From positions 1 to 7,983 of the forward strand of contig JAUJME010000065.1 in the NCBI GenBank assembly GCA_030447005.1: a stretch of 7,983 bases of DNA, given 5' to 3'. Both the position numbers and the translations under genes were made by a program. Of this stretch, positions 1 to 5,355 are shown piece after piece (positions within the stretch are counted from its first letter, which is position 1; the number at the start of each line of letters is the position of its first letter). Source of the DNA: Solirubrobacteraceae bacterium (GTDB taxonomy: Bacteria > Actinomycetota > Thermoleophilia > Solirubrobacterales > Solirubrobacteraceae). A model generated the notes under the pieces. It worked only from the letters and a program-made list of their open reading frames with translations, made no database searches and was not told the origin of the DNA.

Positions 1-152
1 GGGAGCCCGAGCACCTCGTCGCGGGGCTGAAGGCGGGCGCCGACGCGGTGCTCTGCGCCTCGATCTTCCACTACGGCCGCCACTCGGTCGCCGAGGTCAA
101 GGCGCGGCTCGCCGAGGCGGGGATCGCGGTGCGGCCGGTCGCGGGGGCGTAG
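1..152 (+). CDS. hisF: HisF, imidazole glycerol phosphate synthase cyclase subunit (3' end only)
   Basis: This is the last 49 codons of a gene entering from the left edge; the reading frame begins at base 3 and ends with TAG at 150-152. The peptide reads as the final beta/alpha unit of a HisF barrel: [20 protein letters not shown], then [19 protein letters not shown], matching the family's closing pattern of an Ala-rich strand, S-[IV]-FH and the E-V-K-x-x-L-x-x-x-G-I/V helix. HisF with HisH makes imidazole glycerol phosphate and AICAR from PRFAR in histidine biosynthesis, in the cytoplasm. The catalytic aspartates lie upstream of the window and cannot be checked. The stop codon is also the first half of a candidate -10 hexamer for the next gene. 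A different (beta-alpha)8 histidine enzyme (HisA) is the only serious alternative; the S-I-F-H motif favours HisF. Confidence 0.92.
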   Translation, partial: EPEHLVAGLKAGADAVLCASIFHYGRHSVAEVKARLAEAGIAVRPVAGA

Positions 153-155
153 GAT
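150..155 (+). promoter_or_regulatory. Candidate -10 hexamer TAGGAT for a leaderless cupin transcript
   Basis: TAGGAT fits the actinobacterial -10 pattern TAnnnT. It ends exactly six bases before the ATG at 162, so transcription would be expected to begin at or next to the A of the start codon. The first three bases are the hisF stop codon. No ribosome binding site is seen before the ATG, which agrees with leaderless translation, and no recognisable -35 is present. It may be chance; support comes from the same geometry upstream of proC. Confidence 0.4.
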
Positions 156-161
156 CGCGCC

Positions 162-605
162 ATGTCCTGGGTCCTGCACCGCCGCGGCGAAGGCGAGCGC
201 CACACCGCCGGGCCGACCGCCGAAGCCGTGATCAAGGCGGCGGGCGAGGAAACCGCCGGCACGCTCTTCTTCGCCGAGACCCGCATCGCCGCGGGATTCC
301 CCGGCCCGCCGCTGCACCGCCACCGCGAGCTGCACGACCTGTTCCACGTCCTGGAGGGCACGCTGACGCTGCGGCTCGGCGACGAGTCGCACGAGCTGGG
401 CCCGGGGGACTTCGCCTGCGTGCCGCCGGGCGTGGGGCACACGTTCTCGAACCCGAGCGACGCGACCGTGCGCTTCCTCAACGTCAACACCCCCGCCGGC
501 TGGGAGCACTACATGCGAGAGCTCGGCGAGGCGGGGCGGGGAGGGCCGCTGACGCCCGAGGCGATCGGCCGGATCGCGACGCGCCACGACTTCGAGCCCG
601 CCTGA
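162..605 (+). CDS. Small single-domain cupin protein of unknown substrate
   Basis: This 147-residue protein is one cupin beta-barrel. Cupin motif 1 reads H52-x-H54-(x)4-D59-(x)6-G66, with Asp59 where the family usually has Glu. His58 and His62 lie nearby as possible extra ligands. Motif 2 is textbook: G82-(x)5-P88-x-G90-(x)2-H93-(x)3-N97. His52, His54 and His93, with Asp59 or His58, would bind one metal ion. There is no signal peptide or membrane segment, so it should be cytoplasmic. The last 35 residues form a charged tail (about 113-147) with no recognised motif. Such proteins range from dioxygenases and isomerases to sugar-binding regulators, and nothing here fixes the substrate. It starts nine bases after hisF and 13 bases separate it from the tRNA nucleotidyltransferase gene. 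A histidine-pathway role is not implied by position alone. The start is chosen because it directly follows the candidate -10 and leaves the barrel complete. Confidence 0.85.
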   Translation: MSWVLHRRGEGERHTAGPTAEAVIKAAGEETAGTLFFAETRIAAGFPGPPLHRHRELHDLFHVLEGTLTLRLGDESHELGPGDFACVPPGVGHTFSNPSDATVRFLNVNTPAGWEHYMRELGEAGRGGPLTPEAIGRIATRHDFEPA

Positions 606-618
606 GCGCGCCAACCGG

Positions 619-1713
619 ATGCCCTTGGGCGACCTGCTCGCGCACCCCGCCGTGGCGCTCGTCGCCGGCGAGCAGGGCGTCCACGCGGTGGGCGGCGCGG
701 TCCGCGACGCCCTGCTGGGCCGCCCGGCGCACGAGGTGGACTTCGTCGTCGAGGGCGACGCCGTCGCCCTCGCCCGGCGGCTCGGCGGCGAGCTGACGGT
801 CCACGAGCGCTTCGGCACCGCCACCGTCCGGCGCGACGGCCTGGCGCTCGACCTCGCGTCGGCGCGGCGCGAGCGCTACCCGCGGCCGGGCGCCCTGCCC
901 GATGTCGAGCTCGGCGCCTCGCTCGAGGAGGACCTCGAACGGCGCGACTTCACGGTCAACGCGATCGCCGTCCGGCTGACCGACGGCGCGGTGACCGAGG
1001 CGCCGGGGGCACGCGATGACCTCGGAGCCGGCGTGCTGCGGGTGCTCCACGACCGCTCGTTCCTCGACGACCCGACGCGGCTGCTGCGGCTGGCCCGCTA
1101 CGCCGCGCGGCTGGGGTTCTCGGCTGAGCCCCGGACCCGCGAGCTCGCGCAGGAGGCGGTCGACGGCGGCGCGGTGGAGACCGTCACCCCGTCGCGGATG
1201 GGCGCGGAGCTGCGGCTGCTGCTGCGCGAGGCGCAGCCGGCGGCGCTGCTCGCGCTCGAGGCGCTCGGGGTGGGCGAGCGCCTGCTGGGGCCGGGGTTCC
1301 ACGTCGACCCGGAGTACCTGCGCGACGCGCTCGCACTCTGCCCGCCGGAGGCGCGCGCCGACCTCGTGGCGCTGGCGGCGAGCTGCGGGCCGGACGACGG
1401 CCTCGCCGGCCGCCTGCGCCAGCTCGGCTTCCCGGCCAGGGAGGCGGACGTGGTGGCCCGGGCGGCGGCCGGCCGGGATCGGACCGGCTCTCTCGAGGCC
1501 GCCGTCGTGGCGGCCGCGCGCGGCTCCCACGATGCTGCGCGCTGGCTCCACTCGGGCCGGCACCTCCGTCTGGCCATCACCGGCGACGACCTGCTGGCCG
1601 CCGGGCTGTCGGGTCCCGCGGTGGGCAAGGCGCTGGCCGCCGCGCGCGCGGCGATGCTCGACGGCTCGGCGCCCGACCGCGAGTCCCAGCTCGCCGTCGC
1701 GCTCGGCGCCTAG
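619..1713 (+). CDS. cca: Class II tRNA nucleotidyltransferase / poly(A) polymerase family protein (CCA-, CC- or A-adding)
   Basis: This 364-residue protein carries the class II nucleotidyltransferase head. VGGAVRDALLG (24-34) is the Gly-Arg nucleotide-binding motif, E39-V-D41 takes the place of the usual D-x-D metal motif, and the strand LDLASAR (77-83) supplies a third acid at Asp78. RRDFTVNA (108-115) is the sugar-selecting motif. DDPTR (150-154), continuing as LLRLARYAARLGF, matches the base-selecting E-D-x-x-R motif and neck helix. Family members add CCA, or part of it, to tRNA 3' ends in the cytoplasm. The stretch with EGD (45-47) and RRERYPRPGALPDVE (83-97) resembles the subgroup that includes CBS-domain and A-adding enzymes. 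After about residue 215 only a shortened helical body remains, and I see no HD domain. Exact specificity (full CCA, CC or A) cannot be read from sequence. Start ATG 619 gives the family's usual short lead-in; no ribosome binding site is evident. Confidence 0.88.
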   Translation: MPLGDLLAHPAVALVAGEQGVHAVGGAVRDALLGRPAHEVDFVVEGDAVALARRLGGELTVHERFGTATVRRDGLALDLASARRERYPRPGALPDVELGASLEEDLERRDFTVNAIAVRLTDGAVTEAPGARDDLGAGVLRVLHDRSFLDDPTRLLRLARYAARLGFSAEPRTRELAQEAVDGGAVETVTPSRMGAELRLLLREAQPAALLALEALGVGERLLGPGFHVDPEYLRDALALCPPEARADLVALAASCGPDDGLAGRLRQLGFPAREADVVARAAAGRDRTGSLEAAVVAAARGSHDAARWLHSGRHLRLAITGDDLLAAGLSGPAVGKALAAARAAMLDGSAPDRESQLAVALGA

Positions 1714-1716
1714 CAT
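1711..1716 (+). promoter_or_regulatory. Weak candidate -10 hexamer TAGCAT before pgeF
   Basis: TAGCAT fits TAnnnT and begins with the stop codon of the tRNA nucleotidyltransferase gene. It ends 12 bases before the pgeF ATG, so a transcript starting from it would have only about a six-base leader. No -35 is recognisable. It is reported mainly because all four TAG stops in the window sit in the context TAGnnT; taken alone it is weak. Confidence 0.2.
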
Positions 1717-1728
1717 GGCCTGGAAGCC

Positions 1729-2493
1729 ATGCCGACCGCCGTCGCCGACCCGCCGCTGCCCGCGCCCTTCGCCTGGCGCGACGGCCACGTCCGCATCGAC
1801 CTGCCCGGCGGGCGCGCGCTGTTCTCCGGCCGCCGCGGCGGCGTCTCGAGCGGGTCCTACGCGTCGCTGAACCTCGGCCGGCTGACCGACGACGCGGGGG
1901 AGAACGTCGACGAGAACCGCGCGCGGCTCGCCGCCGCGGTCGGCGTCCCGCGCGAGCGCTTCCTCTACGGCCGCCAGGTCCACGAGGCGACCGTCCGCCG
2001 CGCGACCGAGCCACCGGGGCCCGACCGCCCGCACGCCCCGGAGGACGGCCAGGCGACCGCGCTGCGCGACGCCGCCGCCCTGGTGTTCGTCGCCGACTGC
2101 CTGCCCGTGGTGCTCGCCGCCGAGGGCGCCGTCGCGGCGCTGCACGGCGGCTGGCGCGGGCTGGCCGGCGGGATCCTCGCCGAGGGTGTGCGAGCCGTGC
2201 GCGAGCTGGGCGGCGAGGGCCCGATCGCCGCGGCCATCGGCCCGGGCGCCGGCGGCTGCTGCTACGAGGTGGGCGAGGAGGTCCACGCCGCCTTCCCAGG
2301 CCACGGCGCGCGCGTCGGGGAGCGCAACCTCGACCTCAAGCGGATCGCCCGCGCCCAGCTCCTCGAGGCGGGCGTCGACACGGTCCACGACTGCGGCGTC
2401 TGCACGATGTGCGCCCACCCGGCGCTGTTCTTCTCCCACCGCCGCGACGGCGGGGTGACCGGGCGCCAGGCCGGGGTCGTGTGGCGGAGCTGA
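1729..2493 (+). CDS. pgeF: PgeF/YfiH/YlmD family protein (peptidoglycan editing factor, purine nucleoside phosphorylase-type fold)
   Basis: This 254-residue protein has the full family length and its three metal or catalytic residues: His85 in GRQVH (81-85), Cys124 in VADCLPVV (121-128) and His139 in HGGWRGLAGG (139-148). The early FSGRRGGVSSGSYASLNLG stretch (32-50) and the closing CTMCAHPALFFSHRRD with TGRQAG are also typical. The family was once called multicopper polyphenol oxidase or laccase-like. Members are now known to act on purine nucleosides (related to human FAMIN/LACC1), and E. coli PgeF (formerly YfiH) prevents L-Ser misincorporation into peptidoglycan. Which activity dominates here cannot be told. 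No signal peptide is seen, so it is cytoplasmic. It lies at the head of the division cluster and overlaps yggS by 13 bases. GGAAG lies only two bases before the ATG, too close to be an effective ribosome binding site. Confidence 0.93.
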   Translation: MPTAVADPPLPAPFAWRDGHVRIDLPGGRALFSGRRGGVSSGSYASLNLGRLTDDAGENVDENRARLAAAVGVPRERFLYGRQVHEATVRRATEPPGPDRPHAPEDGQATALRDAAALVFVADCLPVVLAAEGAVAALHGGWRGLAGGILAEGVRAVRELGGEGPIAAAIGPGAGGCCYEVGEEVHAAFPGHGARVGERNLDLKRIARAQLLEAGVDTVHDCGVCTMCAHPALFFSHRRDGGVTGRQAGVVWRS

Positions 2494-3155
2494 TCACCCG
2501 CCTCGACGCCGCCCGCGTGCGCGCCAACGCGGAGCGCGTGCGCGCCGACATCGACGCGGCCGCCCGCCGCGCCGGGCGCGACCCGGCCGGGGTGTCCCTG
2601 CTGGCCGCGGTCAAGTACGTGGCGGCGGAGGAGCTCGGCGCGCTCGCCGCGGCGGGCTTGGAGGTCCTCGGGGAGAACCGGGCGCAGGAGCTCGAGGCCA
2701 AGGCCGGCGGCCTCCACGGGGACGCGTTCCGCTGGCACTTCATCGGCCGCCTCCAGAGCCGGAAGGTCCGGAGCGTGGTCGCCCACGCCGAGCTCGTGCA
2801 CTCCGTCGAGTCTGAGTCCGCGCTCGAGCAGCTCGCCCGCCACGGGCGCGAAGAGACCGCGATCCTCGTCCAGGTCAACGTGTCGGGGGAGGAGGGCAAG
2901 GCGGGGGTGGCGCCCGAGGCCCTCGGCGCCTTCCTGGAGACCGCCCGGCGCGGGCCGTGCCCGGTGACCGGCCTGATGACCATGCCGCCCGCCGCCGCCG
3001 ATCCCGAGGCCAGCCGTCCGCACTTCGCCCGCCTGCGCGAGCTCGCCGCCGAGCACGGGCTCGCCGAGCTGTCGATGGGGACCTCGCAGGACTACCGGGT
3101 GGCCGTCGAGGAGGGCGCGACGATCGTCCGCGTCGGCTCCGGGCTCTACGCGTAG
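2481..3155 (+). CDS. yggS: YggS/YlmE/PLPBP family pyridoxal phosphate homeostasis protein
   Basis: This 224-residue protein is a single alanine-racemase-like TIM barrel that binds PLP. The PLP lysine is Lys45 in LLAAVKYV (40-47). Other family signatures are GENRAQE (64-70), WHFIGRLQSRK (85-95), an HSVES strand, VNVSGEEGKAG, GLMTMPP, SMGTSQD (198-204) and VRVGSGLYA at the C-terminus, which cradle the cofactor phosphate. YggS proteins have no clear enzymatic activity; they store and deliver PLP and affect amino-acid pools in the cytoplasm. The GTG at 2481 is chosen because it gives the normal N-terminus (VAELITRLDAARVRANAERV) and length. The open frame continues upstream to 2409, but that extension is out-of-frame PgeF sequence. 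The start lies inside the end of pgeF with no ribosome binding site, so coupled translation is likely. Its TAG stop forms part of a candidate -10 before sepF. Confidence 0.95.
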   Translation: MAELITRLDAARVRANAERVRADIDAAARRAGRDPAGVSLLAAVKYVAAEELGALAAAGLEVLGENRAQELEAKAGGLHGDAFRWHFIGRLQSRKVRSVVAHAELVHSVESESALEQLARHGREETAILVQVNVSGEEGKAGVAPEALGAFLETARRGPCPVTGLMTMPPAAADPEASRPHFARLRELAAEHGLAELSMGTSQDYRVAVEEGATIVRVGSGLYA

Positions 3156-3158
3156 ACT
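3153..3158 (+). promoter_or_regulatory. Candidate -10 hexamer TAGACT upstream of sepF
   Basis: TAGACT fits TAnnnT and begins with the yggS stop codon. Six bases separate it from a TTG at 3165 that is in frame with sepF, the same spacing as before the cupin and proC genes. If used, transcription would start near 3165 and give either a leaderless TTG start with a 15-residue extension, or a 45-base leader before the more probable ATG at 3210. No -35 is recognisable. Confidence 0.3.
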
Positions 3159-3174
3159 GTCGCTTTGCAGGGAA

Positions 3175-3201
3175 TCCGCCCCGGGGCGGAGAACCCTCTC
3201 C
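3175..3201 (+). promoter_or_regulatory. Two overlapping, mutually exclusive hairpins in the sepF leader
   Basis: Bases 3175-3190 are a perfect 16-base palindrome (TCCGCCCCGGGGCGGA), which in RNA could fold with CCGG at the tip. GGAGA at 3188-3192 can instead pair with TCTCC at 3197-3201 around the loop ACCC. The two structures share bases 3188-3190 and cannot form together. Both sequester the only GGAG in the leader (3188-3191), which is about 18 bases from the ATG and so a poor ribosome binding site. The palindrome could equally be a protein-binding site. Its function is not established. Confidence 0.35.
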
Positions 3202-3209
3202 CGGATCTC

Positions 3210-3794
3210 ATGGCACTCAGCGATACCTGGCACCGCACCCTCGTCTACTTCGGCCTCGCCGAGGACCGCTACGACGACGACGACTTCGACGACGACCGCG
3301 ACCGCCCCGCCGCGGTCGCCGCGCCCCGGCGCGAGCCGGAGGCCGAGCTCGAGGACCGCTACCGCGAGCGCCCGAACGTCCGCCGGCTCTCCTCGCGCCG
3401 CCGCCGCGACGAGATCGACGACATCTTCGCCGACGACGCGCCCTCCGAGCGGCGCACGACCGTCCTGCGCCCCGTCGCCGGTGCGGGCCGCAGCGCGGGC
3501 GCCAACGGCCGGGCCGACGTCCGCGTGCACCTGGTGATCCCCAAGTCGTTCAACGACGCGCAGGACATCGCGGACAAGTTCAAGGACGCGATCCCCGTGA
3601 TCATCAACCTCCAGGGCTCCGACGCCGACCTCTCCAAGCGGCTGATCGACTTCGCCTCGGGCCTCACGTACGCCCTCGACGGCGGCATGCAGCGGATCGC
3701 CGACAAGGTCTTCCTCCTCACGCCCCGCAACGTCGAGGTCTCCGCCGAGGAGCGCGCGCGGCTGATCGAGAAGGGCTTTTTCAACCAGAGCTAG
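3210..3794 (+). CDS. sepF: SepF, FtsZ-anchoring cell division protein
   Basis: This 194-residue protein has the three-part SepF layout. Residues 1-18 (MALSDTWHRTLVYFGLAE) are the amphipathic membrane-targeting helix. Residues 20-100 are a charged, disordered-looking linker with an acidic run (DDDDFDDDRD, 22-31) and a basic patch (RRLSSRRRR, 58-66). Residues 103-182 are the SepF core, with VHLVIPKSFNDAQDIADKF, IPVIINLQG (128-136), RLIDFASGLTYALDGGM (144-160) and VFLLTPRNVEV (167-177). SepF polymerises on the membrane and tethers the FtsZ C-terminal tail at the division site; in actinobacteria it stands in for FtsA and ZipA. ATG 3210 is preferred over an in-frame TTG at 3165 because SepF normally opens directly with the membrane helix. 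The linker is longer than in Bacillus SepF. It belongs to the pgeF-yggS-sepF-yggT neighbourhood; a 54-base leader with hairpins separates it from yggS. Confidence 0.95.
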   Translation: MALSDTWHRTLVYFGLAEDRYDDDDFDDDRDRPAAVAAPRREPEAELEDRYRERPNVRRLSSRRRRDEIDDIFADDAPSERRTTVLRPVAGAGRSAGANGRADVRVHLVIPKSFNDAQDIADKFKDAIPVIINLQGSDADLSKRLIDFASGLTYALDGGMQRIADKVFLLTPRNVEVSAEERARLIEKGFFNQS

Positions 3795-3842
3795 CGTCGT
3801 CCAGAGCCCGAGCGCCAGCGAAGGGCGGCCGGACGAAAGCCC

Positions 3843-3848
3843 TATATT
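3843..3848 (+). promoter_or_regulatory. Candidate -10 hexamer TATATT for a leaderless proC transcript
   Basis: TATATT differs at one base from TATAAT and is conspicuous in such GC-rich DNA. It ends six bases before the proC ATG at 3855, the geometry expected when transcription begins at the start codon itself. It lies in the 60-base gap after sepF, one of the larger gaps in the cluster, and no Shine-Dalgarno sequence precedes proC. The region 17 bases upstream (around 3820) holds no TTGACA-like -35. This is the best promoter candidate in the window. Confidence 0.55.
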
Positions 3849-3854
3849 CGCGCG

Positions 3855-4610
3855 ATGCAGCTTGGTCTCATAGGCGCCGGCAACATGGCCCGGGCGCTCG
3901 CGCGGGGTTGGGCGGAGCCCGTGCTCTGCACGGACGCCGGGTCGGGCCGCGCGCAGGCGCTGGCCGCCGAGCTCGGCGGCGAGGCGCTCGGCTCCAACGC
4001 CGAGCTCGCCGAGCGCGCCGACGTGGTGGTGCTCGCCCACAAGCCGGCGCAGCTCGAGCAGGTGGCCGGCAGCGTCGGGCGGTGCACGAAGCCGGTGGTC
4101 TCGGTGCTCGCCCGCACCACGGTGGCCGAGCTCGCCGCCGCCTATCCCGAGGCGCCCGTCTTCCGGGTCCAGCCCAACACGCCGGTCGAGGTCCGCCGCG
4201 GCGTGACCGTCTTCGCCGAGCCCGGCGAGGGCGTGGACGCCGAGGCCCACGCCGCCGTGCGCGGGCTGTTCGAGCGTGTGGGGGTGGTGGTCGACCTGCC
4301 GGAGAGCCTGATCGGCGCGGGCGGGGCGACGTCGGGCGTCGGGCCGGCCTACGTCGCGCTCGTGGCCGAGGCGATGACCGACGCGGCGATCCGCCGGGGG
4401 CTGCCCGCCGCGACCGCCGGCCTGCTCGTCACGGAGACGCTGGCCGGGACCGCCGCGCTGCTCGAGACCCGGGGCCACGACACGCTGGCGCTGCGCCGCC
4501 AGGTCACCTCGCCGGGCGGGACCACGAGCCGCGGGCTCGCCGCCCTCGAGCACGGCGGGCTGCGGGCCGCCTTCCACTCCGCCATCGACGCGGTCCTCGA
4601 GCCGGCCTGA
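3855..4610 (+). CDS. proC: ProC, pyrroline-5-carboxylate reductase
   Basis: This 251-residue cytoplasmic enzyme reduces 1-pyrroline-5-carboxylate to L-proline with NAD(P)H, the last step of proline synthesis. The N-terminal Rossmann loop is GLIGAGNMARALARG (4-18). Further along are the LAHKP strand, RVQPNTPVEVRRGVT (family R-x-x-P-N-x-P), and the dimerisation and active-site helix with SGVGPAYVALVAEAM. The C-terminal signature RQVTSPGGTTSRGLAALE spans about 215-232, with TSPGGTT at 218-224. It is slightly shorter than typical bacterial ProC (about 265-280 residues), with both domains present. It sits between sepF and yggT; the yggS-proC-yggT order is known from proteobacteria, and YggS and ProC are linked through amino-acid metabolism only by association. 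The TGA stop shares one base with the yggT ATG (TGATG), so the two are probably co-translated. A leaderless start from the upstream TATATT is likely. Confidence 0.95.
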   Translation: MQLGLIGAGNMARALARGWAEPVLCTDAGSGRAQALAAELGGEALGSNAELAERADVVVLAHKPAQLEQVAGSVGRCTKPVVSVLARTTVAELAAAYPEAPVFRVQPNTPVEVRRGVTVFAEPGEGVDAEAHAAVRGLFERVGVVVDLPESLIGAGGATSGVGPAYVALVAEAMTDAAIRRGLPAATAGLLVTETLAGTAALLETRGHDTLALRRQVTSPGGTTSRGLAALEHGGLRAAFHSAIDAVLEPA

Positions 4611-4900
4611 TGGAGGCGCGCGAGCAGATCGCCGAGTTCCTCGGGGCGCTCATCCTCGTCTACACCCTCTGCATCGTCGCCTGGGTGGTCACCTCGCTGG
4701 TCTTCTCGCTCGGCGTCCGCGTCCCGTACTCGCGGTGGTCGAACGCCGTGCTCGACTTCCTGCGCGACGTCTCGGAGCCCTACCTGCGGATCTTCCGGCG
4801 CTTCGTTCCGCGCCTGGGCCCGATCGACCTCAGCCCGATGGTGGCGATCTTCGCGCTGCAGATCGTCGGCGGGCTGATCGTCGGCGCGATCGCGCCTTGA
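4610..4900 (+). CDS. yggT: YggT family small membrane protein
   Basis: This 96-residue protein has two hydrophobic segments, about residues 10-35 (FLGALILVYTLCIVAWVV onward) and 76-95 (PMVAIFALQIVGGLIVGAIA). Between them is the family signature SEPYLRIFRRFVP (55-67) followed by GPIDLSPM (70-77). It is the short, single-repeat form of the family; E. coli YggT has two repeats. Members (YlmG in Bacillus and chloroplasts) are membrane proteins linked genetically to division, osmotic tolerance or nucleoid and thylakoid organisation, with no defined biochemical activity. The start ATG overlaps the proC stop by one base and its stop overlaps the lspA TTG. It is too short to stand out on its own, but the motif and context make it secure. 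In many actinobacteria divIVA follows it; here it does not. Confidence 0.93.
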   Translation: MEAREQIAEFLGALILVYTLCIVAWVVTSLVFSLGVRVPYSRWSNAVLDFLRDVSEPYLRIFRRFVPRLGPIDLSPMVAIFALQIVGGLIVGAIAP

Positions 4901-5355
4901 GACGGGCCGGGCCCGCGCTTCGGGCCGCGGCGGTGCTGACCGGGGTGCTCGCGCTCGACCAGGGCACCAAGGCGCTCGTGCGCGCGAACGTCACGCCCGG
5001 CACGCGCGACGGGATCTTCCCCGGCGTCGAGCTGGTCAACACGCGCAACACGGGCGTGGCGTTCTCGCTCTTTCAGGGCGGCGGCGCGCTGCTGATCGCC
5101 TTCACCGTGGTGGCGATGGCGGCGGTGGTCGTCTTCTTCGCCCTGCGCCCGGACCGCCCCGGGGCGTGGCTGGCGGTCGGCCTGCTGCTCGGCGGCGCGG
5201 GCGGCAACCTGATCGACCGCGCCCGCGAGGGGGCGGTGACGGACTTCATCGACCTGCCGCTGTGGCCGGCGTTCAACGTGGCCGACATGGCGATCACCGT
5301 CGGCGTCCTCGCCCTGCTCTACGTCCTCGAACGCCCGCGCGATGCCGAGGAGTGA
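4897..5355 (+). CDS. lspA: LspA, lipoprotein signal peptidase (signal peptidase II)
   Basis: This 152-residue integral membrane aspartyl protease cleaves the signal peptide from diacylglyceryl-modified prolipoproteins. Four hydrophobic segments are visible at about 8-24, 62-83, 90-103 and 131-144. Conserved family boxes are present: LALDQGTKALV (18-28), VNTRNTGVAFSLF (47-59), GGAGGNLIDR (99-108) and the FIDLPLWPAFNVADMAI stretch (117-133). The catalytic pair is Asp107 and Asp130. TTG at 4897 is chosen as the start because it gives the usual basic lead-in (RRAGPALR) before helix 1 and overlaps the yggT stop by four bases (TTGA). An in-frame GTG at 4933 would cut into helix 1, and the longer open frame upstream is only yggT in another frame. 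No ribosome binding site is visible, so reinitiation after yggT is likely. rluD begins within its last 14 bases, the common lspA-rluD pairing. Confidence 0.95.
   Translation: MRRAGPALRAAAVLTGVLALDQGTKALVRANVTPGTRDGIFPGVELVNTRNTGVAFSLFQGGGALLIAFTVVAMAAVVVFFALRPDRPGAWLAVGLLLGGAGGNLIDRAREGAVTDFIDLPLWPAFNVADMAITVGVLALLYVLERPRDAEE

Noticed and set aside
484..2439. Very long open frame on the - strand (651 residues) opposite the tRNA nucleotidyltransferase and pgeF
   Set aside because: Long antisense frames arise automatically opposite GC-rich genes. The protein is low-complexity Arg/Ala/Gly/Glu-rich with no domain, and the + strand genes beneath it are certain.
3165..3209. TTG 3165 as the annotated start of SepF
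   Set aside because: The 15 extra residues do not resemble a SepF N-terminus, while ATG 3210 opens directly with the membrane-targeting helix. Kept as an alternative in the findings.
3792..3797. TAGCGT at the sepF stop as a promoter for proC
   Set aside because: It is 57 bases from the ATG and a much better hexamer (TATATT) lies six bases from the start.
2262..4577. 771-residue open frame on the - strand opposite yggS, sepF and proC
   Set aside because: It is a shadow of three well-supported + strand genes, with biased composition and no recognisable motif.
2957..4900. 647-residue + strand frame running from yggS to yggT
   Set aside because: Only its last 96 residues are real (yggT). The rest is Arg/Pro-rich out-of-frame translation of yggS, sepF and proC.
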